DNA of 64,000 nt from an uncultured Bacteroidales bacterium (GCA_946408345.1 CAMJRR010000007.1:1-64000); one strand, 5' to 3'; positions 42,717-52,424 are shown, numbered from the stretch's first letter. Numbers and translations: made by a program. The notes: a model not told the origin generated them from the sequence alone.

Positions 42717-43904
42717 ATGAAAAAATTGTTTTTAATTCTCGGTTTAGCCATTGCGACTTGCTTTCAAGTTGATGCGCAAGTGATTCAACTCATTCCTGAC
42801 GAAACCTACGGAGCAGGAAACAACTGGGACAAAATCTTTGACACCTATTATGACACCTTAATGGGCAGTCCTTATGGATTGCGGAAACAACTCGTCCTTT
42901 TCGACGACGGCAAAGCCATTGTCAGCCACGCCACAAGAAACAGGTATTCCCTCTTCGACGCAAACGGCAAGTTCTTGAAAGACATCACCTTGTACTTCGC
43001 CGACAAAGGCAAGAAGCCTCGTAACCTCCAACCCGTGGAAGGGAAGTTGGGCGACCTATATTTCACTCAAGCCAACAACACGGGCGACATTTACCTGTTT
43101 GACGACAAAGGATTGATTATCAAGGAACTGAAAATCAAATACCAAGCCTTGGAAATGTTAGCATTGGACGACCACCACATTGCCATCTACGGAGGCACGT
43201 CGTGGACTAATAAATACAGGCACTTGGTATCCATTTTGGATACAAAAACAGGCAAGGAGAAAATCCTTTGCGATAAATTCAGTGAGTCGAGTGGAGAACT
43301 CAAAAACAAGGGCTACTTCATTTACACTGAAGGCAAAAGGGATGACATGAAAGGCCAGTGGCAAATCGCGAAAGTCAACGGCAAGCTCATCGTTTCCAAC
43401 CCGATAGATGGGCTGGTGAGAACTTACGATTTCAGTGGAAACAAGATTTCGGAAAAACTGTTGGATTGGGAACCGCAAACCCTGTCTGTTGAAGAGCAGA
43501 TTACCTTGCAAAACGCACGAATCAAGGACTTGAAAGACGAGTTGCCAGGAGAAACCGACGAGAGAGTGCTTCGATTTTACAACGACCTAATTACCTTTTA
43601 CGAAAATGGCATCCAACACATTAAAGAGCCTATCAATATGGGGTGGTTCACCATGGCCATCAAAGGCAACGACGACAACATCCTTTTCTTTGGCGATGCC
43701 GAGGTAGCAGGTCAAAACAAATTCCACGTCTATTCGGTCAGCAAAGGGCAAAGCATTTCAACTGGCTCCTTCCAATGCGAAGACTACGACCTTGCCCTAA
43801 CGAAAAAACGCTTTGTGTGCCACGGCGGGTATTACTATGGCGTTCAAGTGCTGAAGGATTGTGATGGCATGCCGCTGCGGTTGGTGCGGTTTAAGTCAGA
43901 ATAG
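42717..43904 (+). CDS. Secreted propeller-like protein in sigma/anti-sigma operon
   Basis: 395 residues with signal peptide MKKLFLILGLAIATCFQVDAQ. The remainder is rich in strands that resemble 6-bladed propeller repeats (FDDGKAIVSHATRNRYSLFDANGKFLKDI, LYFTQANNTGDIYLFDDKGLIIKEL, IAIYGGTSWTNKYRHLVSILD). There is no lipobox, TM segment or T9SS domain. It starts 11 bp after the anti-sigma gene; as the third gene of the operon it is a candidate sensor or effector. Family not recognised. Confidence 0.65.
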   Translation: MKKLFLILGLAIATCFQVDAQVIQLIPDETYGAGNNWDKIFDTYYDTLMGSPYGLRKQLVLFDDGKAIVSHATRNRYSLFDANGKFLKDITLYFADKGKKPRNLQPVEGKLGDLYFTQANNTGDIYLFDDKGLIIKELKIKYQALEMLALDDHHIAIYGGTSWTNKYRHLVSILDTKTGKEKILCDKFSESSGELKNKGYFIYTEGKRDDMKGQWQIAKVNGKLIVSNPIDGLVRTYDFSGNKISEKLLDWEPQTLSVEEQITLQNARIKDLKDELPGETDERVLRFYNDLITFYENGIQHIKEPINMGWFTMAIKGNDDNILFFGDAEVAGQNKFHVYSVSKGQSISTGSFQCEDYDLALTKKRFVCHGGYYYGVQVLKDCDGMPLRLVRFKSE

Positions 43905-43926
43905 AAAAAATTGGCCTAACCGCTAC

Positions 43927-43970
43927 AAAAAAAAACTCAACCAATTGAATAGCAACTGGTTGAGTTTTCT
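43927..43970. terminator. Bidirectional terminator between the propeller gene and tRNA-Leu
   Basis: AACTCAACCAATTG pairs with CAACTGGTTGAGTT around a short loop, with T-rich tracts on both strands (TTTTCTTTTT to the right; a run of T on the minus strand to the left). Confidence 0.75.
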
Positions 43971-43976
43971 TTTTCG

Positions 43977-44061
43977 TACCCGAGGCCGGGCTCGAACCGG
44001 CACGGCTTTAAAGGCCAAGGGATTTTAAGTCCCTCGTGTCTACCAATTCCACCACTCAGGC
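43977..44061 (-). tRNA. tRNA-Leu (anticodon TAA)
   Basis: 85 nt on the minus strand. The acceptor stem GCCTGAG/CTCGGGT allows G-U pairs, the D-arm contains GGAATTGGTAGACAC, the anticodon loop is ACTTAAAATC with TAA, there is a long class II variable arm, and the T-arm is GCCGGTTCGAGCCCGGC. CCA is not encoded. Third gene of a tRNA transcript driven by the promoter at 44317-44346. Confidence 0.95.
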
Positions 44062-44101
44062 ACTTACACAAAAAATCCCGACTTCCATCGGGACCTTGTG
44101 G

Positions 44102-44174
<73 letters not shown>

Positions 44175-44182
44175 AAAAGCGG

Positions 44183-44255
<73 letters not shown>

Positions 44256-44316
44256 TTTGCTTGCAAATCGGGATTCCTGTCACTCCGTTCAAGAATTCCG
44301 CTTGCGAATTGCGCGG

Positions 44317-44346
44317 CAAAAGTACAACTTTTTTCAATACTGCAAA
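44317..44346 (-). promoter_or_regulatory. Promoter of the tRNA-Gly-Gly-Leu transcript
   Basis: On the minus strand TTTG, an 18-bp spacer and TACTTTTG form a full Bacteroidetes promoter about 62 bp upstream of the first tRNA. Confidence 0.7.
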
Positions 44347-44421
44347 CATTTTTGAGAAAATTTTTCTTTCTTTGCAGTTTTTGTGCTGATTTTGAGCCTA
44401 ATAGACAAACGAAAAAAAATG

Positions 44422-44429
44422 TACTTTTG
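44422..44429 (+). promoter_or_regulatory. -7 promoter box for the CPBP protease
   Basis: TACTTTTG, 20 bp upstream of the ATG at 44450; divergent from the tRNA promoter. Confidence 0.6.
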
Positions 44430-44449
44430 CAAGATGAAACAATAGAAAA

Positions 44450-45202
44450 ATGGACGAAGGAATTGGTAAAACGGTAAAACTTTTTCTGCTTTGGTTGGGC
44501 TTTTTTTTGGCTCTTCCAATCATCGGCTCAATCATAGGACGCTTCTTTACGAGCCCTACAAATTATGAAATCCTGAAATGGTCGCAACTGTTGGGATATG
44601 TCCTAATGATTATCGTTTTTTTCGGCAAACGCCATGTTGAGCTGTCATTTGGTCACATTGAGCGGCGTATGGTCTGGCCTGTGGTTGGCATGTCAGTTTT
44701 GGTTACAGCATCTCAAGCGTTTGTTTTATTTTCAGCATTGTCTTTGCTTGATGTTGACCTGTTATGTCAAGGCGAAGAATTAGAACGTCGTCAACAGTTT
44801 TTTTCCGGAATTGTCGGAGTGCTCAATGCTTGCATTTTTGCCCCAATAGGAGAAGAGATTGGTTTTCGCAGCATTCTTCTTGGCGGGTTGCTGAAAACGC
44901 GGTGCCGTCCGTGGATAGCCATCCTCATCTCTGCCCTCGTCTTCGCTTCATTTCACGGATTTGGGGCGAATTTTGTCACGGCTATGTTGTTTGGAATCCT
45001 CATCGGCTGGCTCTATTGGCGCACAGGCAGCATCATCCCTGGCATCATCATCCATATTATCAACAATTCACTCACTGCCATAGATTTGAGCGGTCAACCC
45101 AATGCCGTCCTTTGGCTTATTCTCGTTGTCAACCTCCTTTTGCTCGCTTTTAGTCTCTGGTGGTTTGGGAAAAAGCCCATCAGCGATTCAGCAACTTCTT
45201 AA
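44450..45202 (+). CDS. CPBP family intramembrane metalloprotease
   Basis: 250 residues with about seven hydrophobic spans. The CAAX-protease/bacteriocin-processing motifs are present: GEEIGFRSILLGGL (EExxxR), VFASFHGFG (FxxxH) and GIIIHIINNSL (HxxxN). It cleaves an unidentified membrane or peptide substrate within the inner membrane. Its 3' end overlaps a truncated second copy of the mutS tail on the other strand (45180-45256), implying that the gene was once directly convergent with mutS. Confidence 0.93.
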   Translation: MDEGIGKTVKLFLLWLGFFLALPIIGSIIGRFFTSPTNYEILKWSQLLGYVLMIIVFFGKRHVELSFGHIERRMVWPVVGMSVLVTASQAFVLFSALSLLDVDLLCQGEELERRQQFFSGIVGVLNACIFAPIGEEIGFRSILLGGLLKTRCRPWIAILISALVFASFHGFGANFVTAMLFGILIGWLYWRTGSIIPGIIIHIINNSLTAIDLSGQPNAVLWLILVVNLLLLAFSLWWFGKKPISDSATS

Positions 45203-45256
45203 TCTCATTCAGCTTCATCAAAGCCTCAATAAGAGTCATAGTGTTGATGTAATACA
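45180..45256 (-). pseudogene. Duplicated 3' end of mutS (remnant)
   Basis: On the minus strand this segment reads [22 protein letters not shown] followed by TGA, in frame with and clearly homologous to the last residues of the intact mutS ([22 protein letters not shown]). The DNA copies differ at roughly one base in five, mostly at synonymous positions, so this is not a recent duplication. Similarity stops near 45256. It appears to be the original chromosomal end of mutS left behind when the segment 45257-46426 arrived. Confidence 0.8.
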
Positions 45257-45287
45257 AACCTTATCAATGGTTTTCAAAAAGACCTAT

Positions 45288-46400
45288 CTATAGAGAGCAC
45301 CTCTCTTCCAGCTCTACATAAGATTTGCTCCAAATAGAAATCAACTTTAATGGATCGTAACCCAAAATCTCTTTTCCTGCAGCATTCAGCATTGGTTTTA
45401 GACCTTTTTTTAGTGGTGCTTGCAAGCCTCCATATACATTAGGGGCACTGTTTCCTTCTATCAGCTCTATTTCACCGTCAGGACAGACATTCAAATCCCA
45501 ACCAGCAAAAACCAATTCTGGAACAACACTCGTCAGTTCTCCACAGAATTCTTTCACTTTCTCCCAATAAGGTATTACAAATCCTTTAATCGGTTTTGCT
45601 GTATCAGGATGCAATTTATATGTTTTACCATACTTATCATGGCCATCCGTCAGAAGTTCTCCCGTTTCCAAATCAATAGATGCAAAAACCCCACCAGATG
45701 AAGAATTGTCTACGAAGCTATCGCCAACTCCCATACGGAACAAAGCACCCAACATCTTGCAATCTCTCCCTTTCGAGACTGTCATTACTCGGATTGTATT
45801 CAAGGATTGGGGGTGGAACTCTTCTAAGTCTTTAATTGATCGTGCACATTCTTCAAGGACCATATTGTTCTCACAACAATTGGCATACAATTCCATCAAA
45901 TCTTTTTCATCATTTCTATTAATCTTAACAATACCTCTACCCAAAGAACCATATACGGGTTTTGCCAAACAATCAATAGAATTCACGAATTCACAGAAAG
46001 ACTCAAATGATGCCTTTGGCACATAAAGCCATCTCCTCCGAACATGCTTCCCAAACACCATAAGAGCCTGATATTTATTATCAATGATTCGCGAAATACT
46101 TTTCTTTACCGTCTTTCTATAAATACATCTCATTTCCGATTCAGAAATGAACTCGTTTCTTTGCTTTTCATCAATTCTCCAATACTCATACAAATACATA
46201 TACTCACGATATGTGATTCTGTGCTTTGCCAAAGCACGTTTATAGTCCGACAGACTACCATGCTTTGGCTTTTCAACCTTGAAGCTAAAAACTGCGTCTT
46301 GCCAAAACTGTCGTTTATCAGCTTTGAGTCTAGCAAATTCCCTATAAACACAATAAGGCCAATATACCTTCTTCAGGCTTTCCTTCAACTCTTTCATCAT
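45288..46400 (-). CDS. Sugar-transfer-associated ATP-grasp protein
   Basis: 370 residues. The C-terminal two thirds match the ATP-grasp type associated with polysaccharide clusters: FVNSIDCLAKPVYGSLGRGI (glycine-rich ATP contact), NNMVLEECARS, LNTIRVMTVS, FRMGVGDSFVDNSSSGGVFASID and FAGWDLNVCPDGEIELIEGNSAPN (metal-binding Glu/Asn). It probably ligates a carboxylate to an amine on a surface glycan or precursor, but no polysaccharide genes are near. The gene is visibly more AT-rich than its neighbours and lies between intact mutS and the mutS tail remnant, which suggests acquisition by transfer. Confidence 0.85.
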   Translation of the reverse strand: MMKELKESLKKVYWPYCVYREFARLKADKRQFWQDAVFSFKVEKPKHGSLSDYKRALAKHRITYREYMYLYEYWRIDEKQRNEFISESEMRCIYRKTVKKSISRIIDNKYQALMVFGKHVRRRWLYVPKASFESFCEFVNSIDCLAKPVYGSLGRGIVKINRNDEKDLMELYANCCENNMVLEECARSIKDLEEFHPQSLNTIRVMTVSKGRDCKMLGALFRMGVGDSFVDNSSSGGVFASIDLETGELLTDGHDKYGKTYKLHPDTAKPIKGFVIPYWEKVKEFCGELTSVVPELVFAGWDLNVCPDGEIELIEGNSAPNVYGGLQAPLKKGLKPMLNAAGKEILGYDPLKLISIWSKSYVELEERCSL

Positions 46401-46426
46401 ATTTTTGAAAACTCATTATAATATAA

Positions 46427-49030
46427 CTAATGATTCAGCAGCTTCTTAATCTCATTCAACTTCATCAAGGCCTCAACAGGGGTCAACGTGTCAATGTTGG
46501 TGTTAAGAATGTCCTCCTTGATTTGCAAAAGCAATGGGTCATCCAACTGGATGAAACTCAACTGCATACCGTCATCGTTTTTTTTGGCGGCGGCTTTTTC
46601 AACGTCTTCGCTAGTGTGTGACTTCTCCAAAACGCTGAGCAATGCAGTAGCGCGTTCAATGACCTTGCGGGGCATTCCCGCCATCTCGGCCACGTGGATA
46701 CCGAAACTATGGGCACTACCGCCTCGCTTCAACTTGCGTAAAAACACCACCTTGTTGCCGACTTCCTTTACCGAAACGTGGTAGTTCTTGATGCGGGCGA
46801 AGGAGTCTTCCATTTCGTTCAGTTCGTGGTAGTGCGTGGCAAACATCACCTTGGCGCGACTCACAGGGTGGTCATGCAAAAACTCGGTGATGGCCCAGGC
46901 GATGCTAATGCCGTCGTAGGTACTGGTGCCGCGCCCAATCTCGTCAAGCAGCACAAGGCTTCGCGACGACACATTATTCAAAATACTCGCGGTCTCGTTC
47001 ATCTCCACCATAAAAGTAGATTCACCTGATGAAATATTGTCGGATGCCCCAACGCGGGTGAAAATCTTGTCTACCAATCCGATGCGAGCCGAAGCTGCCG
47101 GCACAAAGCAGCCCATCTGTGCCAAGAGCACAATCAATGCCGTTTGACGCAGTAAAGCCGACTTACCTGACATGTTGGGACCAGTGATGATGATAATTTG
47201 CTGCTTGTCGCGGTCGAGATAGACATCGTTAGCAATATAGCTCTCCCCTACTGGCATCATCTGCTCGATGACAGGATGACGTCCTTCTTTGATATCCAAC
47301 ACAAACGAATCGTCGATGACGGGTTGCACATAATTGTTTTTCAACGAAATATCTGCAAAACTGACCAAGCAGTCGATTCGGGCCACGATGGAAGCATCCA
47401 CTTGTATCGGCTCCACAAACTCCGTCACAGCCGTAACCAATTCATTGTAAACCCTTTGCTCGATGATGGCGATTTTTTCCTCAGCACCGAGGATTTTCTG
47501 CTCGTATTCCTTCAGTTCTTCGGTGATATAACGCTCGGCATTGGTTAAGGTCTGCTTGCGAATCCACTCAGCGGGCACCTTGTCTTTGTGTGAATTGGTC
47601 ACTTCAAGATAATAGCCGAACACATTGTTATAGCCTACTTTCAACGAGCTGATACCCGTCAGTTCCATTTCTCGGCGCTGGATGCCCATGAGGTATTCCT
47701 TGCCTGAACGCGACAAGTTGCGAAGGTCGTCCAACTCAGAGTCGACACCCTCGGCAATGTAGTTTCCTTTAGAAAGCAAAGCTGGTGCATCAGGGTTCAA
47801 GTCTTTCTTGATGCGCTCACGGATAGAGGCACAAGGATTGAACTGCTCAGCAAACCGCAGCAAGGCTGGATGTTGACTCTCCTCGCAGGCTATCTTCAAC
47901 ACCTCTATTTGGTCAAGTGCACGCCCCACTTGCAACAATTCCCTTGGATTCACACGCGACAACGACACCTTCGAGATCAATCGCTCCAAATCACCCACTT
48001 GACGGACGGCATCCTGGAACTTCTGAATCTGTTCGCGATGTTCCACAAAATAACGAACCACCTCATACCTCGACTCGATTTGCTCCTTGTTCTTCAAAGG
48101 CAGGCTCAGCCAACGGCGCATCAGTCGACCACCCATGGGCGAAACCGTCTTATCGAGGACATCAATCAAAGTCTTGGCATTCACATTGGAGGTGTGCAAC
48201 AATTCCAAATTACGGATAGTGAATTTGTCGAGCCATACGTATTGTCCTTGATCAATGCGAGAAAGCGAAGTGATATGGTTGAGTTTATCATGTTGCGTCT
48301 CAATCAGATAATGGATAGCTGCACCAGCAGCGATAATGCCTTTCGGAAAGTCATCGACACCAAAACCTTTCAACGAGACCGTATGGAAGTGCTTGTTGAG
48401 AATCTCGTTGGCATAGTCGTCAGTGAAGACCCAATCGTCGAAAACAGTAAGATAATATTTTGCGCTGAACAAGTCAATGAAGTCTTTCCGTTTATTGCGT
48501 TGCACCAACACCTCTGACGGGTTGAAGCTCTGCAACAGTTTGTCAATGTATTCGTTGGAACCTTGTGTCAAGAAAAACTCGCCCGTGGAAACATCGAGAA
48601 ACGACACACCTGAAACTTCTTTTTCGAGATGCACCGAGGCCAAGAAATTATTCTCCTTCTGTTCCAGCACATTGTCGTTATACGTAACCCCAGGTGTGAC
48701 AAGCTCCACCACACCACGTTTCACCAGTTTTTTGGCCAGCTTCGGGTCTTCAAGCTGCTCGCACACAGCCACTTTCAGTCCAGCACGCACTAATTTCGGC
48801 AGATAGGTATCCAAAGCATGATGCGGAAAACCAGCTAGCTCCACATCCGCAGAGGCTCCATTGGAACGCTTAGTGAGCACTATGCCCAAAATCTTCGATG
48901 ACTTTACGGCATCTTCCCCGTAGGTCTCATAAAAATCGCCCACACGAAACAGCAACATCGCATCAGGATATTTCGCCTTAAATGAGTAATACTGCTTCAT
49001 TAACGGGGTTTCGACTGCTTTGTCTGCCAT
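46427..49030 (-). CDS. mutS: DNA mismatch repair protein MutS
   Basis: 867 residues from the ATG at 49030 ([38 protein letters not shown]); the track start 60 bp upstream precedes a TAATTTTG promoter box. The mismatch-wedge motif FYETYGEDA, the connector and clamp regions, Walker [14 protein letters not shown], and [12 protein letters not shown] plus ATHYHEL in the ATPase are intact. It recognises mismatches and starts repair. The last ~23 codons are duplicated at 45180; the functional copy has therefore kept or regained a full-length end (KLLNH). Confidence 0.97.
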   Translation of the reverse strand: MADKAVETPLMKQYYSFKAKYPDAMLLFRVGDFYETYGEDAVKSSKILGIVLTKRSNGASADVELAGFPHHALDTYLPKLVRAGLKVAVCEQLEDPKLAKKLVKRGVVELVTPGVTYNDNVLEQKENNFLASVHLEKEVSGVSFLDVSTGEFFLTQGSNEYIDKLLQSFNPSEVLVQRNKRKDFIDLFSAKYYLTVFDDWVFTDDYANEILNKHFHTVSLKGFGVDDFPKGIIAAGAAIHYLIETQHDKLNHITSLSRIDQGQYVWLDKFTIRNLELLHTSNVNAKTLIDVLDKTVSPMGGRLMRRWLSLPLKNKEQIESRYEVVRYFVEHREQIQKFQDAVRQVGDLERLISKVSLSRVNPRELLQVGRALDQIEVLKIACEESQHPALLRFAEQFNPCASIRERIKKDLNPDAPALLSKGNYIAEGVDSELDDLRNLSRSGKEYLMGIQRREMELTGISSLKVGYNNVFGYYLEVTNSHKDKVPAEWIRKQTLTNAERYITEELKEYEQKILGAEEKIAIIEQRVYNELVTAVTEFVEPIQVDASIVARIDCLVSFADISLKNNYVQPVIDDSFVLDIKEGRHPVIEQMMPVGESYIANDVYLDRDKQQIIIITGPNMSGKSALLRQTALIVLLAQMGCFVPAASARIGLVDKIFTRVGASDNISSGESTFMVEMNETASILNNVSSRSLVLLDEIGRGTSTYDGISIAWAITEFLHDHPVSRAKVMFATHYHELNEMEDSFARIKNYHVSVKEVGNKVVFLRKLKRGGSAHSFGIHVAEMAGMPRKVIERATALLSVLEKSHTSEDVEKAAAKKNDDGMQLSFIQLDDPLLLQIKEDILNTNIDTLTPVEALMKLNEIKKLLNH

Positions 49031-49051
49031 AGGAACAAAAATTAAGAGGTA

Positions 49052-49059
49052 CAAAATTA
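49052..49059 (-). promoter_or_regulatory. -7 promoter box for mutS
   Basis: TAATTTTG on the minus strand, 21 bp upstream of the chosen mutS ATG. Confidence 0.5.
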
Positions 49060-49159
49060 GCGTTTTGTTTGAAACAATCGACCTATTCATCCAAAAATTT
49101 CCTCATTAATGGCCGCTGAACACCTTTTTTCTTTTATTTTGCAGGCAAATCGAAAATGC

Positions 49160-49693
49160 ATGCACAAACTCAGTATGGATGAGCTGAACCGAATCAGCAA
49201 AGAAGACTTTGGAAAGGCAGAAAAACTACCTATTATAATAGTACTCGACAATATCCGATCACTGAGCAATGTAGGTGCCTTTTTCCGCACCGCCGATGCT
49301 TTTCGCATCGGTGAGTTGTATTTATGTGGCATTACGGCTTGCCCACCCCATCGAGAAATACATAAAACCGCTTTGGGTGCCGATGAAACTGTCAAGTGGC
49401 GTTATTTTGAATCTACTGTAGCCGCTTGCCAAGAACTAAAAGCAGAAGGCTATCGGATTTTTGCTGTAGAACAGGTGGAGGGCAGTATTGCATTACAGGA
49501 TTTTAAGTTTGAACCTCACACAGCCTATATTTTAGGGAATGAAGTAGAAGGAGTCAGCGAAGAGGTTTTGCCTTTTTGTGAAGGTGCTATCGAGCTGCCA
49601 CAAGAAGGCACAAAGCATTCTATTAACGTGTCGGTATGTGCAGGAATTGTCATGTGGAAACTATTTGAGTCTCTATATTTGGTGTCAAAATGA
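49160..49693 (+). CDS. TrmH/SpoU family RNA methyltransferase
   Basis: 177 residues from the ATG at 49160 (MHKLSMDELNRISKEDFGKAEKLPIIIVLDN); the upstream ATG at 49109 adds a segment not seen in the family and includes the T/A-rich promoter-like stretch. SPOUT motifs: LDNIRSLSNVGAFFRTADAF (motif 1), YILGNEVEGVSEEVL (motif 2) and IELPQEGTKHSINVSVCAGIVMW (motif 3, knot). It methylates a tRNA or rRNA ribose with SAM; the exact target is not deducible. Divergent from mutS. Confidence 0.92.
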   Translation: MHKLSMDELNRISKEDFGKAEKLPIIIVLDNIRSLSNVGAFFRTADAFRIGELYLCGITACPPHREIHKTALGADETVKWRYFESTVAACQELKAEGYRIFAVEQVEGSIALQDFKFEPHTAYILGNEVEGVSEEVLPFCEGAIELPQEGTKHSINVSVCAGIVMWKLFESLYLVSK

Positions 49694-49756
49694 GCACATT
49701 TAGTGTCTTTTGGAGCAAAAAACATTGAAAAAACGCATTTTTTTTCAACTTTTTGT

Positions 49757-49784
49757 GTTGACAATGAAATAATTTCCTACTTTT
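49757..49784 (+). promoter_or_regulatory. Strong promoter of the OmpA-like protein
   Basis: TTGACA at 49757 (with TTTG at 49751) and TACTTTTG at 49777, 14-22 bp apart, about 80 bp upstream of the ATG. The long AT-rich leader (AAATTACAAACCTAACACAATTACGTT) fits a highly expressed outer-membrane protein gene. Confidence 0.65.
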
Positions 49785-49863
49785 GTTGGCTAATTGGAAT
49801 AGTATAAAAAGAGAATAATAATAGAATCAACTAATTAAATTACAAACCTAACACAATTACGTT

Positions 49864-51711
49864 ATGAAGAAAAATTTGACAATTTCGAAGCTCATGATGC
49901 TTATCGTCATGGCTATTCTTCCTTTCAGCATGTATGCTCAAGAAGGTAAGAAGAAAAGCAAACCCGTTGAAAAGTACTGGTACATCCAGGCTGACGGAGG
50001 TCTCTCCATCAACCATGGTGACTTGGCCAACTACAACGGTGGTGTTTGGGATGATTTCGACCATTTCAAGAACTTAGCTTTCAAGAACTTTACAAAGAAT
50101 TGGAACGCTCATTTTGGCGTTGGCTATCAGTTTGGTAAAGTTTTCGGAATGAACCTCAAAGGCGGATATGGACTCCTTTCGGGTCACAAACACTTAGTTA
50201 ACAACAAGAATCCTGAATTTGGGAAACAAACTCTTGGCTTCATCAACGGTCCTGCGGGCATTTACACCGACCTCGGCTTTGAAGGAACCAGTTACATTGA
50301 GGGCGATTTGAACTTGACCTTCAATCTCTTCAACATGTTCAACTATAACCCGAGAAGAGTCATCAACTTGGTGCCTCATATCGGTATTGGCGGTATCTAT
50401 TACAAAGCTGGTGCTGTCAGTCATCTTGACGACAATGACGTTGCTGAAACTCCTGCTTTGCAAAACGAAATGAGCAAACGCCAACTTGCCTTATCAGTTC
50501 CCGCTGGTATGGAAATCACCTTCAACATTGCTCCGAAGTTTGACCTCTTCCTTGACTACACATACAACTTCACCAATACCGACAATCTTGACCAAGTAAA
50601 GAAGCAAAAGTATTCAACAGCCTCTGCCGCTTATGTTGAAGAAAGCCGTGTCATCAACAACATGGATATGTACAGCCAAGTGAATCTTGGCCTCCGCGTG
50701 AAGTTCAACAATCCTTGCGACATCGAAAAGATGGCCCGCGAGTCGAAGAAGATCACCTATCGCGTGAATCCTGACCCGCTGGTTAAAGGTGATGACGGCA
50801 ATGTTTGCTTCGACGTCATTGTCACTATCCCCGCTGAATACTTCGAAAAGCAAGCTGTCATGAACCTGAAGCCTTATCTCGCCTACAATGGTGGTCAAAT
50901 CGACATCGATCCTATCACCTTCGTCGGTGAAAAGGTGAAGGGCCAAGGCGACTTCCGCGTCAACTATAAAGAAGGCGGCGAGTTCACCAAGCACTATTGC
51001 ATGCCTTATCAAGAGGAAATGGCCAACTGCGAACTCATGGCTGACCCGATGTTCTACGTCTACGAAGGCACCATCTATCCTACTCAAGACGAGATCGTGA
51101 AGAACGCTTACTTCACCCAAGGTGCTACTGAGAAGCTGGCTGACGGCGTCATCGTGAAAGATGAGTACATTGACCAAGTGGTTTACGACACCATCGAAAA
51201 GACTCATGCTGTCAAGAAGCTCACCTATTTCTACAACAAAGACAGATACAACATTGCTGATAGAAAGAAACTCAACAAGGAAGCTGACGCTGCTTTCAAC
51301 GACCTGCTGAATGCTGGTGAGAAGGAATTCGAAATCAGAGCTTGGGCTTCACCTGAAGGCGAAGAAGGCCACAACAACGAACTTTCCAACAACCGTAACA
51401 ACGCCGCTGAAAAGCAGATGAAGAAACTTGCCAAGAAGGCTGAAATCACCATCAACGGTCAAGGCTATGGTGAGGACTGGAACCTCTTCACTGAACTCGT
51501 CCAGAACTCCAACCTGAAGGACAAGGATGCCATCATCAACAACATCAACAACTCCAGCAACAAGCAGAAGACCATTAAGGAAATGTGCGCCATCTATCCT
51601 CAACTTGAAAAGGATATTCTGCCGCAAATCCGTCGCGCTGAAGTTTTCGTGAACGAGCCTTATAAGGAAGTCGTCACCAGAACCATCAAAGTGAAAGTGG
51701 AAAAGCACTAA
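49864..51711 (+). CDS. OmpA-family outer-membrane protein
   Basis: 615 residues. Signal peptide MKKNLTISKLMMLIVMAILPFSMYAQ. Residues 35-290 form an outer-membrane beta barrel (WYIQADGGLSINHGDL, HFGVGYQFGKVFGMNLKGGYGLL, FDLFLDYTYNFTNTD, YSQVNLGLRVKF); a central domain follows (about 305-450); the end is an OmpA-like peptidoglycan-interacting region (FEIRAWASPEGEEGHNNELSNNRNNAAEKQM). The OmpA consensus NxxLSxxRA is altered to NELSNNRNNA. Strong promoter, favourable codons and a terminator suggest an abundant structural porin-like protein that ties the outer membrane to the wall. Confidence 0.88.
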   Translation: MKKNLTISKLMMLIVMAILPFSMYAQEGKKKSKPVEKYWYIQADGGLSINHGDLANYNGGVWDDFDHFKNLAFKNFTKNWNAHFGVGYQFGKVFGMNLKGGYGLLSGHKHLVNNKNPEFGKQTLGFINGPAGIYTDLGFEGTSYIEGDLNLTFNLFNMFNYNPRRVINLVPHIGIGGIYYKAGAVSHLDDNDVAETPALQNEMSKRQLALSVPAGMEITFNIAPKFDLFLDYTYNFTNTDNLDQVKKQKYSTASAAYVEESRVINNMDMYSQVNLGLRVKFNNPCDIEKMARESKKITYRVNPDPLVKGDDGNVCFDVIVTIPAEYFEKQAVMNLKPYLAYNGGQIDIDPITFVGEKVKGQGDFRVNYKEGGEFTKHYCMPYQEEMANCELMADPMFYVYEGTIYPTQDEIVKNAYFTQGATEKLADGVIVKDEYIDQVVYDTIEKTHAVKKLTYFYNKDRYNIADRKKLNKEADAAFNDLLNAGEKEFEIRAWASPEGEEGHNNELSNNRNNAAEKQMKKLAKKAEITINGQGYGEDWNLFTELVQNSNLKDKDAIINNINNSSNKQKTIKEMCAIYPQLEKDILPQIRRAEVFVNEPYKEVVTRTIKVKVEKH

Positions 51712-51731
51712 TCCATTTCACATGACAACAG

Positions 51732-51766
51732 AAAAGCCGCTCTAACCGAGCGGCTTTTTTTGTTCT
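51732..51766 (+). terminator. Rho-independent terminator after the OmpA-like gene
   Basis: Stem AAAAGCCGCTC/GAGCGGCTTTT with a five-base loop and a T run. Confidence 0.9.
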
Positions 51767-51782
51767 CTTTCCCGAAATGCAA

Positions 51783-52424
51783 TCACAATGACACCCGATG
51801 CAACCCAATGTCATAAGGCCGGTCGATGGCATCAATGATTCGCTGGTAGTCTTTTTCATTAGCTACAAAGTCAAGACGGTTGGTGTCGAGCAACAAGATT
51901 CGCATGTTGTCCTGCTGTTGATGTAGGAAATCAAAATATCCCTGTTGGATGCTTTCCAAATAAGCATCGCTAATCTCTTGCTCATAACTGCGCCCACGTT
52001 TACGGATATTGGCTTGCAATCGCGACACATCGGAATAAAGATACACCAGCAACTCAGGCTTGGGCATATCCGAGAAAATGATATTGAAAAAACGGGAAAA
52101 CAACTGATACTCGTCTTCTTGCAAATTATTACGCGAGAAAATCAAAGACTTGGCGACATAATAATCAGAGATGATAAAATCATGGAACAGGTCAAGAGCT
52201 CCCAATTTATCCTTTAACTGCTGGAAACGCAAAGCCAAAAAAGTCATTTCCAACTGGAAGGAATACTTCTCTGGTTCCTTGTAGAATTTCGGCAGAAACG
52301 GATTTTTGTCGCCCTCAAACTCCTCGAGGACCAGTTTTCCGTTGAAGTCGTGGGCAATACGCGAGGCCAAGGTCGTCTTGCCAGCCCCAATAGTTCCTTC
52401 TATTGCTATATAATTGTAATGCAT
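51783..52424 (-). CDS. Deoxynucleoside kinase (dNK family)
   Basis: 213 residues. P-loop EGTIGAGKTTLA, substrate-contact region VLEEFEGDKNPFL, the DRS-like segment RGRSYEQEISDAYLESIQQGY and the lid region are seen. It phosphorylates deoxyribonucleosides (deoxyadenosine or deoxyguanosine by analogy with Bacteroidetes and Firmicutes homologues) in the salvage pathway. Its start codon overlaps the folK stop by one base (TAATG), so they are translationally coupled. Confidence 0.93.
   Translation of the reverse strand: MHYNYIAIEGTIGAGKTTLASRIAHDFNGKLVLEEFEGDKNPFLPKFYKEPEKYSFQLEMTFLALRFQQLKDKLGALDLFHDFIISDYYVAKSLIFSRNNLQEDEYQLFSRFFNIIFSDMPKPELLVYLYSDVSRLQANIRKRGRSYEQEISDAYLESIQQGYFDFLHQQQDNMRILLLDTNRLDFVANEKDYQRIIDAIDRPYDIGLHRVSL

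Noticed and set aside
45257-46426. Integrase-carrying genomic island at the mutS 3' end
   Set aside because: No integrase, excisionase or perfect att core is visible; only one gene lies between the two mutS tails, so homologous recombination is at least as likely.
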